Shown piece after piece: positions 35,626-47,040 of a DNA stretch of 64,000 bases (the stretch's first letter is position 1; every line of letters starts with the position of its first letter). The position numbers were made by a program, and so were the translations under genes. The DNA is taken from NCBI GenBank assembly GCA_003255025.1, contig QANY01008651.1, positions 372,001-436,000 of the forward strand, written 5' to 3'. A model generated the notes under the pieces. The model was not told the origin of the DNA. It ran no database searches and saw only the letters and a program-made list of their open reading frames with translations. Source of the stretch: Datisca glomerata (lineage: Eukaryota; Streptophyta; Magnoliopsida; Cucurbitales; Datiscaceae).

Positions 35626-35784
35626 ATTTGATAATAAAAGATTACAGAGTAATAATCAAACATAAAAATAACCAGTCACTTGGACGGATGGTAACATTAA
35701 ACAAAAGCAATGATTCAAGTAAGCAATTAAGTAACAATAGTAACAAGAACCAGCCATAAAGGCGGTGAAAAACAATAAAAAGGT

Positions 35785-36425
35785 TGTTGAACAACTTAAT
35801 TATAATTAATCACAAAAAAAATTTAATCACTGCTTCTCCTTTCAAGATTTAAAAGGAAGAAGAACCAAATAAAAAAGTTGTTGAACAACTAAATTACACC
35901 ATTCAAAGTTTAATAACAATAGGAAAATAATTAGACAAAATTGACAATAAGGTTGATGTTGTTCATGAACCTAAATCTAATGAATCTCTGAAAGAAACTC
36001 CTCTAATAAATCTTTCAGTTAAACTTCTCTGAATATCATTCCCCTCAATAAAAAATTGATAAAATGCTTCAAGAATTGAAGAATAAATTTGTTGAATCAT
36101 CTTATTCTGTTAATGTTATTAACCAAGACAGTAGTTCTGAATCTGAGAGTCATAGGTCGGAATCCACCTATGAATAATCCGTAATTCATGAATCTTCAAA
36201 CATTGACAATATTGAAGAAAAATTTAAAAATTAACAAATTAACAAATTAGAAACGAAGTGGCATAAAAACCCATTCCTTTAGATATTCAAATTATTGAAT
36301 CTTCTTTAATTAACTGATTTTCCGTTTCTGTAGAAAAATTATATGAATGAAATATGGATGGGATTTTAAAATAGGAAGTCCTCAACAAATGCTGTGGTAG
36401 CCAACAATTATATTACAATGAGGTA
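35785..36425 (+). pseudogene. copy 6 coat protein fragment
   Basis: The acidic region (QDSSSESESHRSESTYE near 36120-36170) and KLETKWHKNP near 36246 are recognisable, ending at VVANNYIT near 36390-36415. Several stops occur. Confidence 0.7.
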
Positions 36426-36715
36426 ATCAATCTAAGATTAGATTTTCAAAATTTAAGATCTACTATTCCATTATTCGAATCATACAATTTAATAGTAAAT
36501 GTCAAGATAATGTGTTCAATGAATTTCTTTTAATTGATTACAAATCAACAAAACATGTTTTGAAATTGCTTCCAAACAAAGTTTTGCCAGGTAACAGTCA
36601 AAATTTAGCAATTAATATGAAATATGTTCAAAGCATTAATAATTAAATTCTTAACTTACTTTCCCATGAATTTATGCAGGAAATCATTTCAAAATTCTAC
36701 CATGGAGGATTTTGA
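36426..36715 (+). pseudogene. copy 6 RNase H remnant and ORF1 end
   Basis: After the deletion the frame resumes in the RNase H region (36490-36600), with the ORF1 C-terminus FMQEIISKFYHGGF and a TGA at 36713-36715, overlapping the ORF2 start. Confidence 0.65.
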
Positions 36716-38610
36716 AGATTCTAACTTACTAAAATATAGAAAGGTAAAACCTAGAATACTCAACTAAAATTCTTTTAAAATCAAGAAGCTCAATGGCGGG
36801 GCAACCGCTTTTTGCTCAAAATCTCCATTCATTAATCATGGTCAAAATAGATTTGAATATCCAATAAATGCATGAATTAATGAATTGGTTGAAATTTTGG
36901 AACTGTTGGGTTGAAAAATGATTTCAATGCAACATTAATTCAATGATATGAAAAATGTGAAAAAATAGGTTTTCACAAAAATAATGAAATCTGTTATGAT
37001 GACAAAAAATTTTTAAGTGTGAACCTATTGGGAGATAAAAATTTTAAAATTAAATTTTCAGACAAAACAATAAAAGAATTTTTGATACTATAAGGAACTT
37101 TCTTTGTCATGCTTGACGGATTACAAAAAAATCATATGCATGCTGTGGAATCCTTAACAAAAAGAATCAGTATCAGTTTCAGAAATCATGTGAAAATGAT
37201 GAATGATTCAATAATAGAAGAGTCTTCTACTCCTTACCAAGCCCAACCAATAATATTTGAGTCCATCAGACCCAACTGTCAATCAACTCTAGTCAAACAA
37301 TTTGATTCATTCTCATATATTAAACCTTTTAATACCCAGTCATTCAATCAACCAATTACAAAATGCAAAAAATCATATTTCAGAAAAATCCCTAACGAAA
37401 ATATTTTTCATATTGAGTCTCTATTTGCTCATTTGAAGGTTCCTGCCTAAATTACCAAAACTCATTTCATTCTTGAATTCCATTATGTCCCTAGACACAT
37501 AGACAAAAATCTCAGTTTCTACATAGACATTCTCTTAGAAACTAAATCCATAAATATCGACCCAATAAAAAATTCTGAGGAAAGAATTCTTTACCATTCT
37601 TTCTATAATCTCAGAATCATAACTATGAAGGATTAGAAAGCTCATCCTTCAAGTTTTAAAAATATTTTAAATAAATAATAATATAATTATTCTGACTATA
37701 TTGATACTTGTCATATGATTTTCCTGTATCAAAATAATGATTTTTTCCATTCATGGTTTATAAATTTTGACAAATTTTTCAAAATGGTTCTTAAGATGGT
37801 GGTCCATCCATGGGTCCGTCTTAGAGTTATTTCCAATTGATTTACAAAAAAGTTTCAATTTATTTTTAAAGTTCTACAAACCCTCACCAATTGAGGCTTC
37901 TTTTCCCTAATTACTTTATTTTTAAATAGATACAAAATACCCTGGATCCTAAAATGGTAGTACTGAATTGAAGATGAAATCATCACCATACAATATTATG
38001 TTAAATGGTGGGATAAGTTTAATATCCAAAAAGTTACTGCCTCCATTCACCATGAATTCACAAATGTCTATCCTCAGTTAAAATTGATAAAGTCTTTCCC
38101 TTATGCCACATTAAAAATTAATGAGCCTATTAACCAAAATCCACAAGCCAAATCGTGAAGTTCAAAATAATCCAAAGAATCCAAACCTGAGTTAAAACCC
38201 TCTTCAAAGGAAAAATCCAAGACCACCAAATCAGAATCCAAATTGAAGGAAAAATTAATGCAAGAAATGCTTCTCCTCTTAGAAAATAATACTGATTCAG
38301 ACTCTGAATCATCCATAAAGTCAAATCATCCAATTAAAATGAAAACCCAAAAAGGACAATCATCCAAGGCTTTTCTTCAGCAATTGAAGGATAAATCACA
38401 GGGTCTCGTCCTTCCTTAATGGGCTTATGGTGCTTTCCAAGACTCACAAAACCCATTTGACAGTATTATTCTCAGTAAAGATGAATAAATAAAAATAATT
38501 TATATTTGGCAAAATGTCAACGTTAAAATCAAAGAATCAAGCAATTTGAAGTTATGTCTTGATGACTCTCCAGCAGAATGCAAATAGTCATCATCAAGAT
38601 GAGCGATTAT
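36702..38610 (+). pseudogene. copy 6 ORF2 pseudogene, function unknown
   Basis: It starts at ATG 36702 (MEDFEDSNLLKYRKVKPRIL). The best preserved piece is a 113-codon open frame at 37109-37450 (HAVESLTKRISISFRNHVKM, NIFHIESLFAHLKVPA). The middle aromatic part lies at 37590-37990, a lysine/serine-rich charged part at 38130-38330, and the C-terminal WQNVNVKIKESSNLKL block near 38507-38560. The C-terminal end is involved in a 51 bp tandem duplication (38561-38662). Confidence 0.72.
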
Positions 38611-38662
38611 GGATGACTCTCCAACATAATGCAAATAGTCATCATCAAGGTGAGCGATTATG
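38561..38662 (+). repeat. 51 bp tandem duplication at the end of copy 6 ORF2
   Basis: Two adjacent units begin GATGACTCTCCA and end GAGCGATTATG. They differ at only a few positions. Confidence 0.9.
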
Positions 38663-38957
38663 GCTTCCCCAAAAATAATAATCAGAGAATCTATCATAAC
38701 AATTATCAAGGGCTCCAATATACACCAATACTCATAATGACTTTCTGAAGAACAATCATAGCAGAGAAATAATGAAGACGCAAAGTCAAATATTACAATT
38801 ATCGAGAAATGTTTGTAATTTATCTTTTTCTGCAATTATTATACTAGTTGTCGAATAATTAACGCAATATTTGTCATTTTACTTTAATTAGTCAAAAGTA
38901 GAAATGTAAAATATATTTTACTTTTGTAGAATAGAACAATGCAGGTGAGTGATGGGT

Positions 38958-40240
38958 AATGATGTATATTTTGATGGAACTTTTTACATTTTTTTTCTAC
39001 TTTGAATTTTTTTGTAGATAGGATAATATTTTAAGTCATTTCTTTAGTTAAAAGATATATATTGAGAAAATTATTTCAATTTTAACCATAAAACATGTTT
39101 TTATTTCTTCTTCACATAAAAATCAAATAGTATAGTAAAAACATACAAACTAAAAAGTATATTTTAAAGTGTGAGCATATGCTATTTTATCATAATTAAC
39201 TTTATTGAAAAAAATTTGGTGAGTAAGATTTATAAAAATCAGATCATGATTTTCTTAAATTACTATAAATAAATTTATTATGTTCAAATTTTTATTTATA
39301 CTAAAAAATAAAAATATAAAAACCTACACGTCATGTGTACCGTACATATAACTTAACTAATAATATTAAAATTAGAATCCACATACTTAATCTCAAGACG
39401 TGAGAGTGAACGAGAAACACTCATCTCTTCAAATATTTATACATTAACTCTTAAATTTATATCTACTCGTTATCATATAGTATACATGAAATCGGACCCA
39501 CATAATGATGACATAAAGTAAATAGTTGATATGATCCGAGTGGGTTAATTAACACTAATAAATTCCACTCAAGGGACATAAGTTCACTAACCTTTTTCTC
39601 TAAACTGTTGTACTGGAGTTATCGGCTCAATTTGAAGAAAAAGTTATCCATCCACCTTAGTGTATAAATTATACATGCTACTAAAGTTGCAACTACTACT
39701 AATAGTTTATGAAAGTCAGAGTTTCTTTTTTCTTATTTGACTAAATCCCATATGAAAGTTGAATCATGGATTTCTTGAACTTCTATTTATTTAAAGCAAC
39801 ATGATGTGTCTATTATAATTCCATGAAATTTTTCAGTAGCAATAATTGGAGTACTAAAGAGGCTATAATCTAAAAGTTTTTGGCTGGTAGAAGATCTTTA
39901 ATATGCACGATAAATCTTTGTACCAGTCGAGTGAATCAACTTTGATTGTAGAGGGTATGTCAAAAACTTTAATTATTGTATTAGATTCTATTTTTACCTA
40001 TTTTACAATATATATTAGAATTCATCAACAATCAATTTCTAGTTAATGAAAATTCTCTACTTAACAAGATAGACTAGAATATATGATTACTTCACAATAC
40101 TCATATTTAAAAAATCATGAATTCGAGAAACAATTTCTTTATTTTCCCTAGATTTCGTAACAAAAAAATGTCAGCTTAAAAAAATTGAGAGCACCAAATA
40201 AAGTGCGTACATCTAGGGATTGATCTGATATTAGCTAAAA
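38958..40240. other. AT-rich spacer right of the viral island, no gene seen
   Basis: Sequence no longer matches any viral block. It has no open frame of note and no recognisable element. Confidence 0.55.
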
Positions 40241-40735
40241 GAACAAATTAACTAAACAATCTCAAATTTGTACAACTTTTTGTCTTCCACCAAGCAAAGA
40301 AATCCTTGAAGCCAATAAGAATTGTAGCTTTAGATAATGGGTATCTAATTTTGGAATACATATTGCTATATCATAAAGCATGATTGGATCAAACTTCTAT
40401 ACCATTACAGTCTTCTGGATGGTGTGATATTTCATACCAAGTCACTTTTGACGGTAGATAACTTGATTTTGCTAAAGCTGTTTCTTTGATTTAGCGTTCT
40501 GCTCGTGAGGCAAAATCATTTTCGACTGCCACGACGCAGAATTCAGTAAATGAGTTTAAACTCTTCACCGATGTTATGTTCGGGTTGTTCTTTTAGAGCC
40601 CTGCATATATTGAAAGTTATTTGGTATCCTCTGACGGTTCAATTTGGTTTAAGGTTAATATGAACGGAGCGAGAAAGTCTGGCCCTTTCTGGATGTGAAT
40701 AAAGCTGTAAGTGGTTTGGCTTAATGCTGTTCAGG
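40241..40735 (+). pseudogene. LINE-type RNase H fragment, 5' part
   Basis: On the plus strand a frame includes EAKSFSTATTQNSVNEF and then SIWFKVNMNGARKSG near 40645-40690, the start of the RNase H domain that ends many plant non-LTR retrotransposon proteins (usual W-x-KVNTDG motif; here the Asp is Asn). The domain is cut at about 40735 by foreign sequence and resumes at about 41650. It is non-functional. Confidence 0.5.
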
Positions 40736-41645
40736 GGGTTCAGTTGGACTGGATCGCAAATTCATTTTCAATAAAAGGAAGCTGAACTGAAAGCAAAAGC
40801 GATTTACTGAATTCGACTGAACCCCAGGACCACTGAACCGAACCAACATAATGAAGCAAAAATCGGGTTGAACCGTGAATTATACAAAAAGGTTAAAAAA
40901 TAGCCCTCAGTTTTGATTTGAACAAATCCTTCATTGCCAACGAAAAAATCAACTAATATGAAACAAAAACAATCTAATCGCTGACAATAAATAACCTAAA
41001 AAACAAAAGAAGAAGCTTAACCGGCGACCAACCTAGCAAACAAATAGGGAAATAGATAGATTCATCCCACTGTATCAGCTAGAGAGAGAGATATTCATTG
41101 CAGCTATCTCGAGCGCAATCCAAACACCGAATTCGAAGGATCCAACCTTGTGGAAGAAGTAATACTATTATAAAAGCTAAATCATATTAAATGAAATAGA
41201 ATAATAGAAAGAGAACGGGAGAGACATAATATGATTCGGGGGAGCTGAGGAGGGCATCAGAATGAAGTTGAGATGTTAGTGTTTGAGATTGATGGAGAGC
41301 GATAGGAGAAAAAGAGCAGCGAAAATCTTCATAAGGCTAGGGTTTGAGAGTGAGAGAGGGAGAGAAGGAGAGTTTTGAGAAGGTTAGGGTTTCAAAGTGA
41401 GAGAGCCAAAGTAGAAGTGGGATGGAAAATGTGATTTTAGAATGATCACTAGGGTTTGAGAATATTTTCATCTTATACCAAGAGTGTGGTTCGGTTCGGT
41501 CCAGTACAATTCTTTCATAAGAACTGCATACCAAACTAAACCACGTTCTTTATGCAGAACTAAAATTGAACCGCACTGCTCTATACTTCTAAAACGATCA
41601 ATTCGGTTTGGTTCGATCATTTTAATCAATTCAGCCAAGTTTTTG
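40736..41645. mobile_element. ~0.9 kb insertion splitting the LINE remnant, GGTTCGGTT-rich ends
   Basis: Both ends are rich in GGTTCAGTTGGAC / GTTCGGTTCGGTCC type sequence, partly in opposed orientation (for example CTGAACCGAACC near 40835 against GGTTCGGTTCGGTCC near 41490). The middle has purine-rich GAGAGAG sequence. The open frames at 41337-41750 run across the insert and are not coding. It is probably a non-autonomous DNA transposon; no exact target duplication was identified. Confidence 0.4.
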
Positions 41646-41649
41646 TTAC

Positions 41650-42045
41650 CCCTTAATTGTGGAGACGTTTTTTGATCTTCTAGAGGATTTGTTAAGGATT
41701 GTTCTGATATCCGCCTCAACATCTGTTTTGATTTCAAGGCTGAGTTCATCATTGTTGTCCGTGTAATTATTTATGTTTGAAGTTTTGGCTAGAGACATTA
41801 GTGGTTGGATAGTGATTCTGCTTATTTGGTGGCTATTTGTTGTTCCGGATCTCATAAGGTTACCTGGCATTGGCGTCCAATTGAATCGATGTTTAAGTTT
41901 TCTCACACAAATAGATTTTATTGTCACACACATTTATCGGGGGTAACCAGGTTGCTGATTATTTGGCATCTAGAGCCCATGTATAGACTTGTACATGGTG
42001 GTAGTTGCTCTAGTTTTTTGCTCTTCTTTTATTTATGAAGATATT
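41650..42045 (+). pseudogene. LINE-type RNase H fragment, 3' part
   Basis: Plus-strand reading resumes the RNase H domain: SDSAYLVAICCSGSHKV, then WHWRPIE, and after frameshifts NQVADYLASRAHV near 41944-41985, the conserved C-terminal motif of these domains. A short AT-rich tail with no clear poly-A follows. Confidence 0.65.
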
Positions 42046-43245
42046 TGTAATATGTCTTCTTCTAAATTCTGTTGATTTGTTTATTTAATACATTTTGGTG
42101 TTGCTTTTTGTTTTATTTTAATAATATGTTAGATTTACTTCTTTATTGCCTAGATATTAATGGATTTACTTCTTTATTGACTCTAACACTAAAATAATTA
42201 AGACAAATAAGCTTATAAAATGAATATAAGACGCAACGTAAATACAGATTAATGAGCCAAGTAATACACACACCAATGAATTACTAAATTATAAAGAATG
42301 TAGGTTGTATTAGAGAGGGGGAAGGAGACTGTGGGAAAGCTTTGCTATGAATGAATATTTATCGATAGTATTACATCGGCTGCTATACATTAAGAATAAG
42401 AAATAGTATCAAGTTTGTTAGCATATCTCATGATGAGCTTGTTGAGTTGTAGCATGCGTGCACACAAAGAATGTAATTCTTCATAACCAACTTAAATTAT
42501 ATAAAGAATGTGTAATTCTTGATAACCAATGATATTCTGCCACATTTTAATGTACAAGTAACAACCTTTGAGGATAAATGCCTCCATTGAAAGTTTCTCC
42601 AAGATTGTGCCTATTTATATATTGTATATTTTTTGCTGATTGTGAAAGATAAGGTGAATGTAAGAAAGAGCTTTAAACTTCCTTAATGCATTTTTCTTTT
42701 AAGTTTTGTAATAAAGTTATCTAATGTTTGTTACAAAATGGAACATTTCAAAACCTAGTTGGATAAAACCAACAAACTTGTTCAATTTCAAGTTTCAACC
42801 ATAGAACAAAAATATTTAATAAATAAATCAATAAATGAAGCCTGAAGATGACTAGAATTTGATTATCCAAAGGAAGGTAGAGGAACGATAGACGATAGAG
42901 TTTCCCTTCCATGCATAAAGTAGTTCATGCTTAATTAATTTGTGGCCATAAAAATAAATAACAGCGTTGCTAATAAAGCCTTTAATTCAAGGAAAGTGGT
43001 ACTTGGTGAAGGTGATGAGAGGTAAAGGCGTGCGAGCCTGAAACTCTTCAAGCATGAATTGGTACTTTAGATCACACTCATATGCTTATCCGCTTTTTAT
43101 TTAACATTATCCTTCACTTATAATGGACATTTGCACTCAATAGTTATGAGTTTTCATTTTGGAAGGGCTTGCACGTGAGGTACACAATTATTAACACATG
43201 ATGTTGGTAAGGATTAAAGTGTTTGAGATGAATATAACTATCCTG
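42046..43245. other. intergenic DNA, no gene seen
   Basis: No coding region or named repeat was recognised. Confidence 0.5.
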
Positions 43246-43348
43246 AAAGGTTAATGGGATTTACTATCATTTGCCCTACAAAAAAGTAGCAGTTTTAAGT
43301 ATTGTTGTATTAGATTGGAAGAACTATAAGAATGACCCATTAACCTTT
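43246..43348. repeat. short inverted-repeat element, MITE-like
   Basis: AAAGGTTAATGGG at 43246-43258 and CCCATTAACCTTT at 43336-43348 are perfect inverted repeats bounding ~100 bp. Just outside, TTTGCACTCAA (43132 on) and TTGAGTGCAAA (43347 on) form a second, wider inverted pair. It looks like a small foldback transposon. Confidence 0.5.
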
Positions 43349-43406
43349 GAGTGCAAATGCTAAATGGCGAAGCTATTTATCATTAAACCCTTAATGAAAA
43401 GGGCTC

Positions 43407-43475
43407 AGAGTAGTCCATGTGCTACAGTAGCATTTCGTGGCCTAGAGTAGTCCACGCGCTACAGTAGCGCTCCGT
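43407..43475. repeat. 37 bp tandem repeat with CTACAGTAGC core
   Basis: Two units start AGAGTAGTCCAYGYGCTACAG (43407 and 43444). They lie just before the DUF1985 pseudogene region and could be part of the end of that element. Confidence 0.6.
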
Positions 43476-44329
43476 TAAAAATGAAAAGCAAAGCTCTAAC
43501 ATGAAACGCATGTTTTGATTATGGGATGAAAAGCGGGAAAAACAAAATAAATTACAAAAGATACACACTCTCGATCGTTGACACGTGTGCAGGTCATACA
43601 ATACTAACCGTCATGTTAAAAAATACACGGATCATCACTCAAACCTTCCCTCGTCAAAACAGAAAAACCACGAAAAACAGAATACACACGGAAATGAAAC
43701 CCCACGACTCCATTGCTCCAACTGCTCGAAAAGCTCCAACATGCACGAAAAGGTGACCGTCGGCAAGAATCAATAAAAGGAAATCAAGCTGAAGAAACAT
43801 TCCACAACAACAGGTAAGAAATTTCTTCTTTACATTTTACCAGTATCTAAATTAGTGACCCAATCTTGTTCTTTTTAGTTTCAGTACTTTAGATTTATAT
43901 TAAGTCTGCGATTCCAATAAATCTATTAAAATACATGTTTCTAGTATCTAAGTTAGTTACAAAAGCTTCCATTAACTCTATTTTGTTAGATTTCTCTTAT
44001 GTACATTTTACGAATATATAGATTAGTGACCTAAACATGATCTGTTTAGTTTCAGTTTACTATCTATAATTTTTTAGTCTTGTAGATGCATATTAAGTCC
44101 GCCATTTCAATAAATATGTTAAATACATTTTCTAGTATCAAATTTAGTTATAAAAGCTTCAATTAACCAGAAGTAGTGAGATTTATGTTTTTGTTTATGA
44201 ACATAATAATACGAAACATAATGTATATAAATTAGATACAGTTGGTACCTAATTTAAATACTAGTTTAAGAGTATGAATGTTTATATGCTTAAAATTATG
44301 TTGTTATGATTGACAGATAACTCGAATAA

Positions 44330-46400
44330 AGAATCTAGGAAAAAAGCTAAAAAGAAAGAAGGACCAACGCGTAGAACGAGATTTCAAGTTCAAAGAATGG
44401 AAGATAAACAAAAGAAAAAGACAGTACGCTAGCAACAAATAGAACTACCATCATTACCAGAACTAGAAGGGTTGTTTGAAACAAAACCTACAACCCAAGA
44501 AGAAGAAACACAACCTACCTAACTTGAAGATGAGACACAAAATACAATACAAGAAGATCAAACATAAAATACAACACAAGAAGAAGATGATGAGAAGAAA
44601 CACAAGAAGAAGGCAATGAGGAAGAGGCTGAAGAAGAATCTGATGAAGAAGTTGAAGAAGAAAAAGATGGTAATGAAGAAGAATCTGATGAAAAAGAAGC
44701 TAATGAAGAAGAACAAAGTAGAACAAGAATCTGAAAAGGAAGCTGACGACGACAACGCCTACAAGTCAAAGGTAAACCATCTCTAAAAATGATATCTTTC
44801 AATAAATTTGATACTGGACTGATCTAATATATTTACCTATGTAGAACAACCCACTTCTTGTGCTTCCAAACAAGTGGAATGCAAAGCAGAGGATAAATTT
44901 GTATTCCAAACCTCTATGTCATAGCAACCATCAATACGATTTTGAATACGAAACAACAAAGATATTTCATAGAAACACATTTCAGGCATTTACTTGACAT
45001 AGAGATTCATAGCTTCTCATCGCAACTGTTTATGCACCTATTAAGATGATAATGCCAAAATGTCGATAAAACTGACGGGGTATGCTTTAATTTTGATGGG
45101 ACAGTTATAAATTTTGGTCTAAGAGAATTCACCCTCGTAACGGGGCTGGATTGTGGTGAGTATCCACTCATTTGGAAAGGTGGGATGCCGATGGGGAATT
45201 TAAGAGTGACAATTTTCCCTGGTGCGAAGTCAATAACCAGAAAAAACCTTGCATCTCATTCAATGCAATAAGCGAAAGAGGAGTACAAGATAAAAGTTTT
45301 CAGGTTATACTTCTTGGAAAAAAAATTTGCTAGCAAGGCAAGAAAGCTTCAAGATCGACATACAACACGACGACATGATTAATGATGACGAGATTTTTTA
45401 GAAGTACCCATGGGGAAGGTTGTCATATGAGATAACAATAGAATGCATAAAGGATTATGCGAAGCATGTGGACGCAACAGGATACAGTGTTGGGGGATTC
45501 CCGTATGCCTTGATTGTTTGGGCATAGGAGACTATCCCTAGTATTTCAAACAGAAAAAACTTATATGCAAAGAGAATAGCCACAAAATTCCTAGAATATG
45601 CAACTGGGAATCCCACATGCAACCATCATGGAAGGACCTGGCAAACATATTTTTTAACACGAACAAGGTATGTAGTTTTTAATCAGTACATAAATTTATT
45701 TATAGTCTATTGTAAAATCTGCTTCTTACTAACCTTTTTTTATATTACAAATGATCAAAAAGCTACGCATTATTTTGACGCTGATGATCCCCACAAGGCA
45801 AGAATTGGACGCAACTTACATGGTTCCATTCCGTACCACAAGCAAGTCAACAAACAAAGGGAATGAGCCAGTAACTACCGGTGTCCAATGAGACGAAGAA
45901 GACTCATTTGAGCAATTGATGAGAACACCATGGGAGAAAGAAAGAGAAGGAGAAACGAGCCAACAAAGGGTAGATTTTGAAACAAAAGAGCAACTGCATT
46001 TGATATTTGCAAGCTTGACGACAATATCAAACGACACTAAGAGTTTTTTTGAAAGACTTGACAAACAACCTGGCCATCAACAGGAGGTAAGAAATTTATA
46101 TATTGTTCCTCATATGAATATGAATACTAATACAACTTATATTGATGTATAGGACAATGAATAAGAGGAAGGGGACAAGGATGATGAACAATGAGGCAAA
46201 GAAGACACAATAATGGTCAAGGATCTGAAGAGAAAAGGTAGCTCTTTAAAAAAGGAAAGAAGAAGATGGTTGGTAAAAAAAGTAAAGTTCTGAAATCGCC
46301 ATATGTTGGCGAGGGAAATAAGAAAGTCAAGAAGCCAACATCAATTGAAGAAGGACCGAGCTTTTCTCATGGATCACAGTTTGACTAGACAGTTGGTTAT
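44330..46400 (+). pseudogene. DUF1985-type transposon-associated gene, pseudogene
   Basis: An N-terminal basic stretch (SRKKAKKKEGPTRRTRFQVQ) is followed by a long Glu/Lys-rich region (44460-44740) and then by the DUF1985 core: INFGLREFTLVTGLDCGEYP near 45110-45170 and YPWGRLSYEITIECIKDYAK then GYSVGGFPYALIVWA near 45405-45525. A later part (about 45770-46150) is charged. This family is common in plant genomes in genes linked to Ulp1-type cysteine peptidases and carried by Mutator-like elements. I find no Ulp1 peptidase domain. Intron-like GTA...AG gaps and several stops and frameshifts are present. It faces the MULE transposase, tail to tail. Confidence 0.65.
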
Positions 46401-47040
46401 GTGGCTAGTTTATAAGATCTGGAACATTTAGTTTGTTTATGTTGATATTTGGTATGGGTTTTAGAAACTGGTTTCTAGTTGGTTAAATAGTTTTTTTTAG
46501 AATATGCTTTATAGTACTTGGGTTTGTTAATGATTGATATTGAAGCATAGATGTTAAGTATTGACTAGGTTATGACTAAATATTGATGCATTGATGATTT
46601 TGTTAATGGTTAGTCATTGTGTTGAATGAAAAAGATTAGTATTTTGGTTATGAGTGTTGAATTGTATGATTTTTTTGTGCATGTGCTGGAAAATTGGGGT
46701 ATCAAGTAACAAATAGGCAAACACTTTCCAATTCATAATTTATTGGTAAATAAATTATTGGCACGACGTAATTTATTTATTGACGTGTATCTATAAAACT
46801 GCGAAACACAGTACATTTTAAAAAACTGCATGCCAATGGAAATAGTACACATAAATAGCAAATTCAAATAGTCAATTTCAAAAAACAACAACTGAAATTG
46901 AAATGCATAATCAAATTACAACTTCAAAAGGATTACTATGTCCATACAAAAAATAGTTTGAATGGAAGCTTATAGAAAATAAATGTTTATAAACAATAAA
47001 AATATAAAGTTAAGACAATGTCAAATGTTACATTAATGTT
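46401..47040. other. spacer between the two convergent transposon genes
   Basis: AT-rich, with no open frames of note. Confidence 0.5.

Larger units (their letters stand above)
29051..35780 (-). mobile_element. endogenous caulimovirid (florendovirus-like) copy 5
   Basis: Read on the minus strand: partial leader (35780-35625), movement protein, deleted coat protein, coiled coil, protease, reverse transcriptase/RNase H, ORF2, promoter, primer site (29150-29177) and a short leader piece ending at 29051. About 1 kb of coat protein, including the zinc knuckle, is missing. It meets copy 4 and copy 6 with opposed orientation at its two ends. Confidence 0.85.
35781..38957 (+). mobile_element. endogenous caulimovirid fragment, copy 6
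   Basis: Plus-strand copy starting inside the coat protein (AAAAAGGTTGTTGAACAAC, 35777 on) and ending just upstream of where the promoter TATA box would be (viral match ends at AGTGATGGGT, about 38957). About 2.4 kb between the coat-protein middle and RNase H is deleted at about 36426. The right edge of the viral island is here. Confidence 0.8.

Noticed and set aside
43526..43776. Two overlapping plus-strand frames before the DUF1985 pseudogene
   Set aside because: They overlap in different frames, have biased composition from AAAACAC-type sequence, and show no family match; at most an untranslated leader of the transposon gene.
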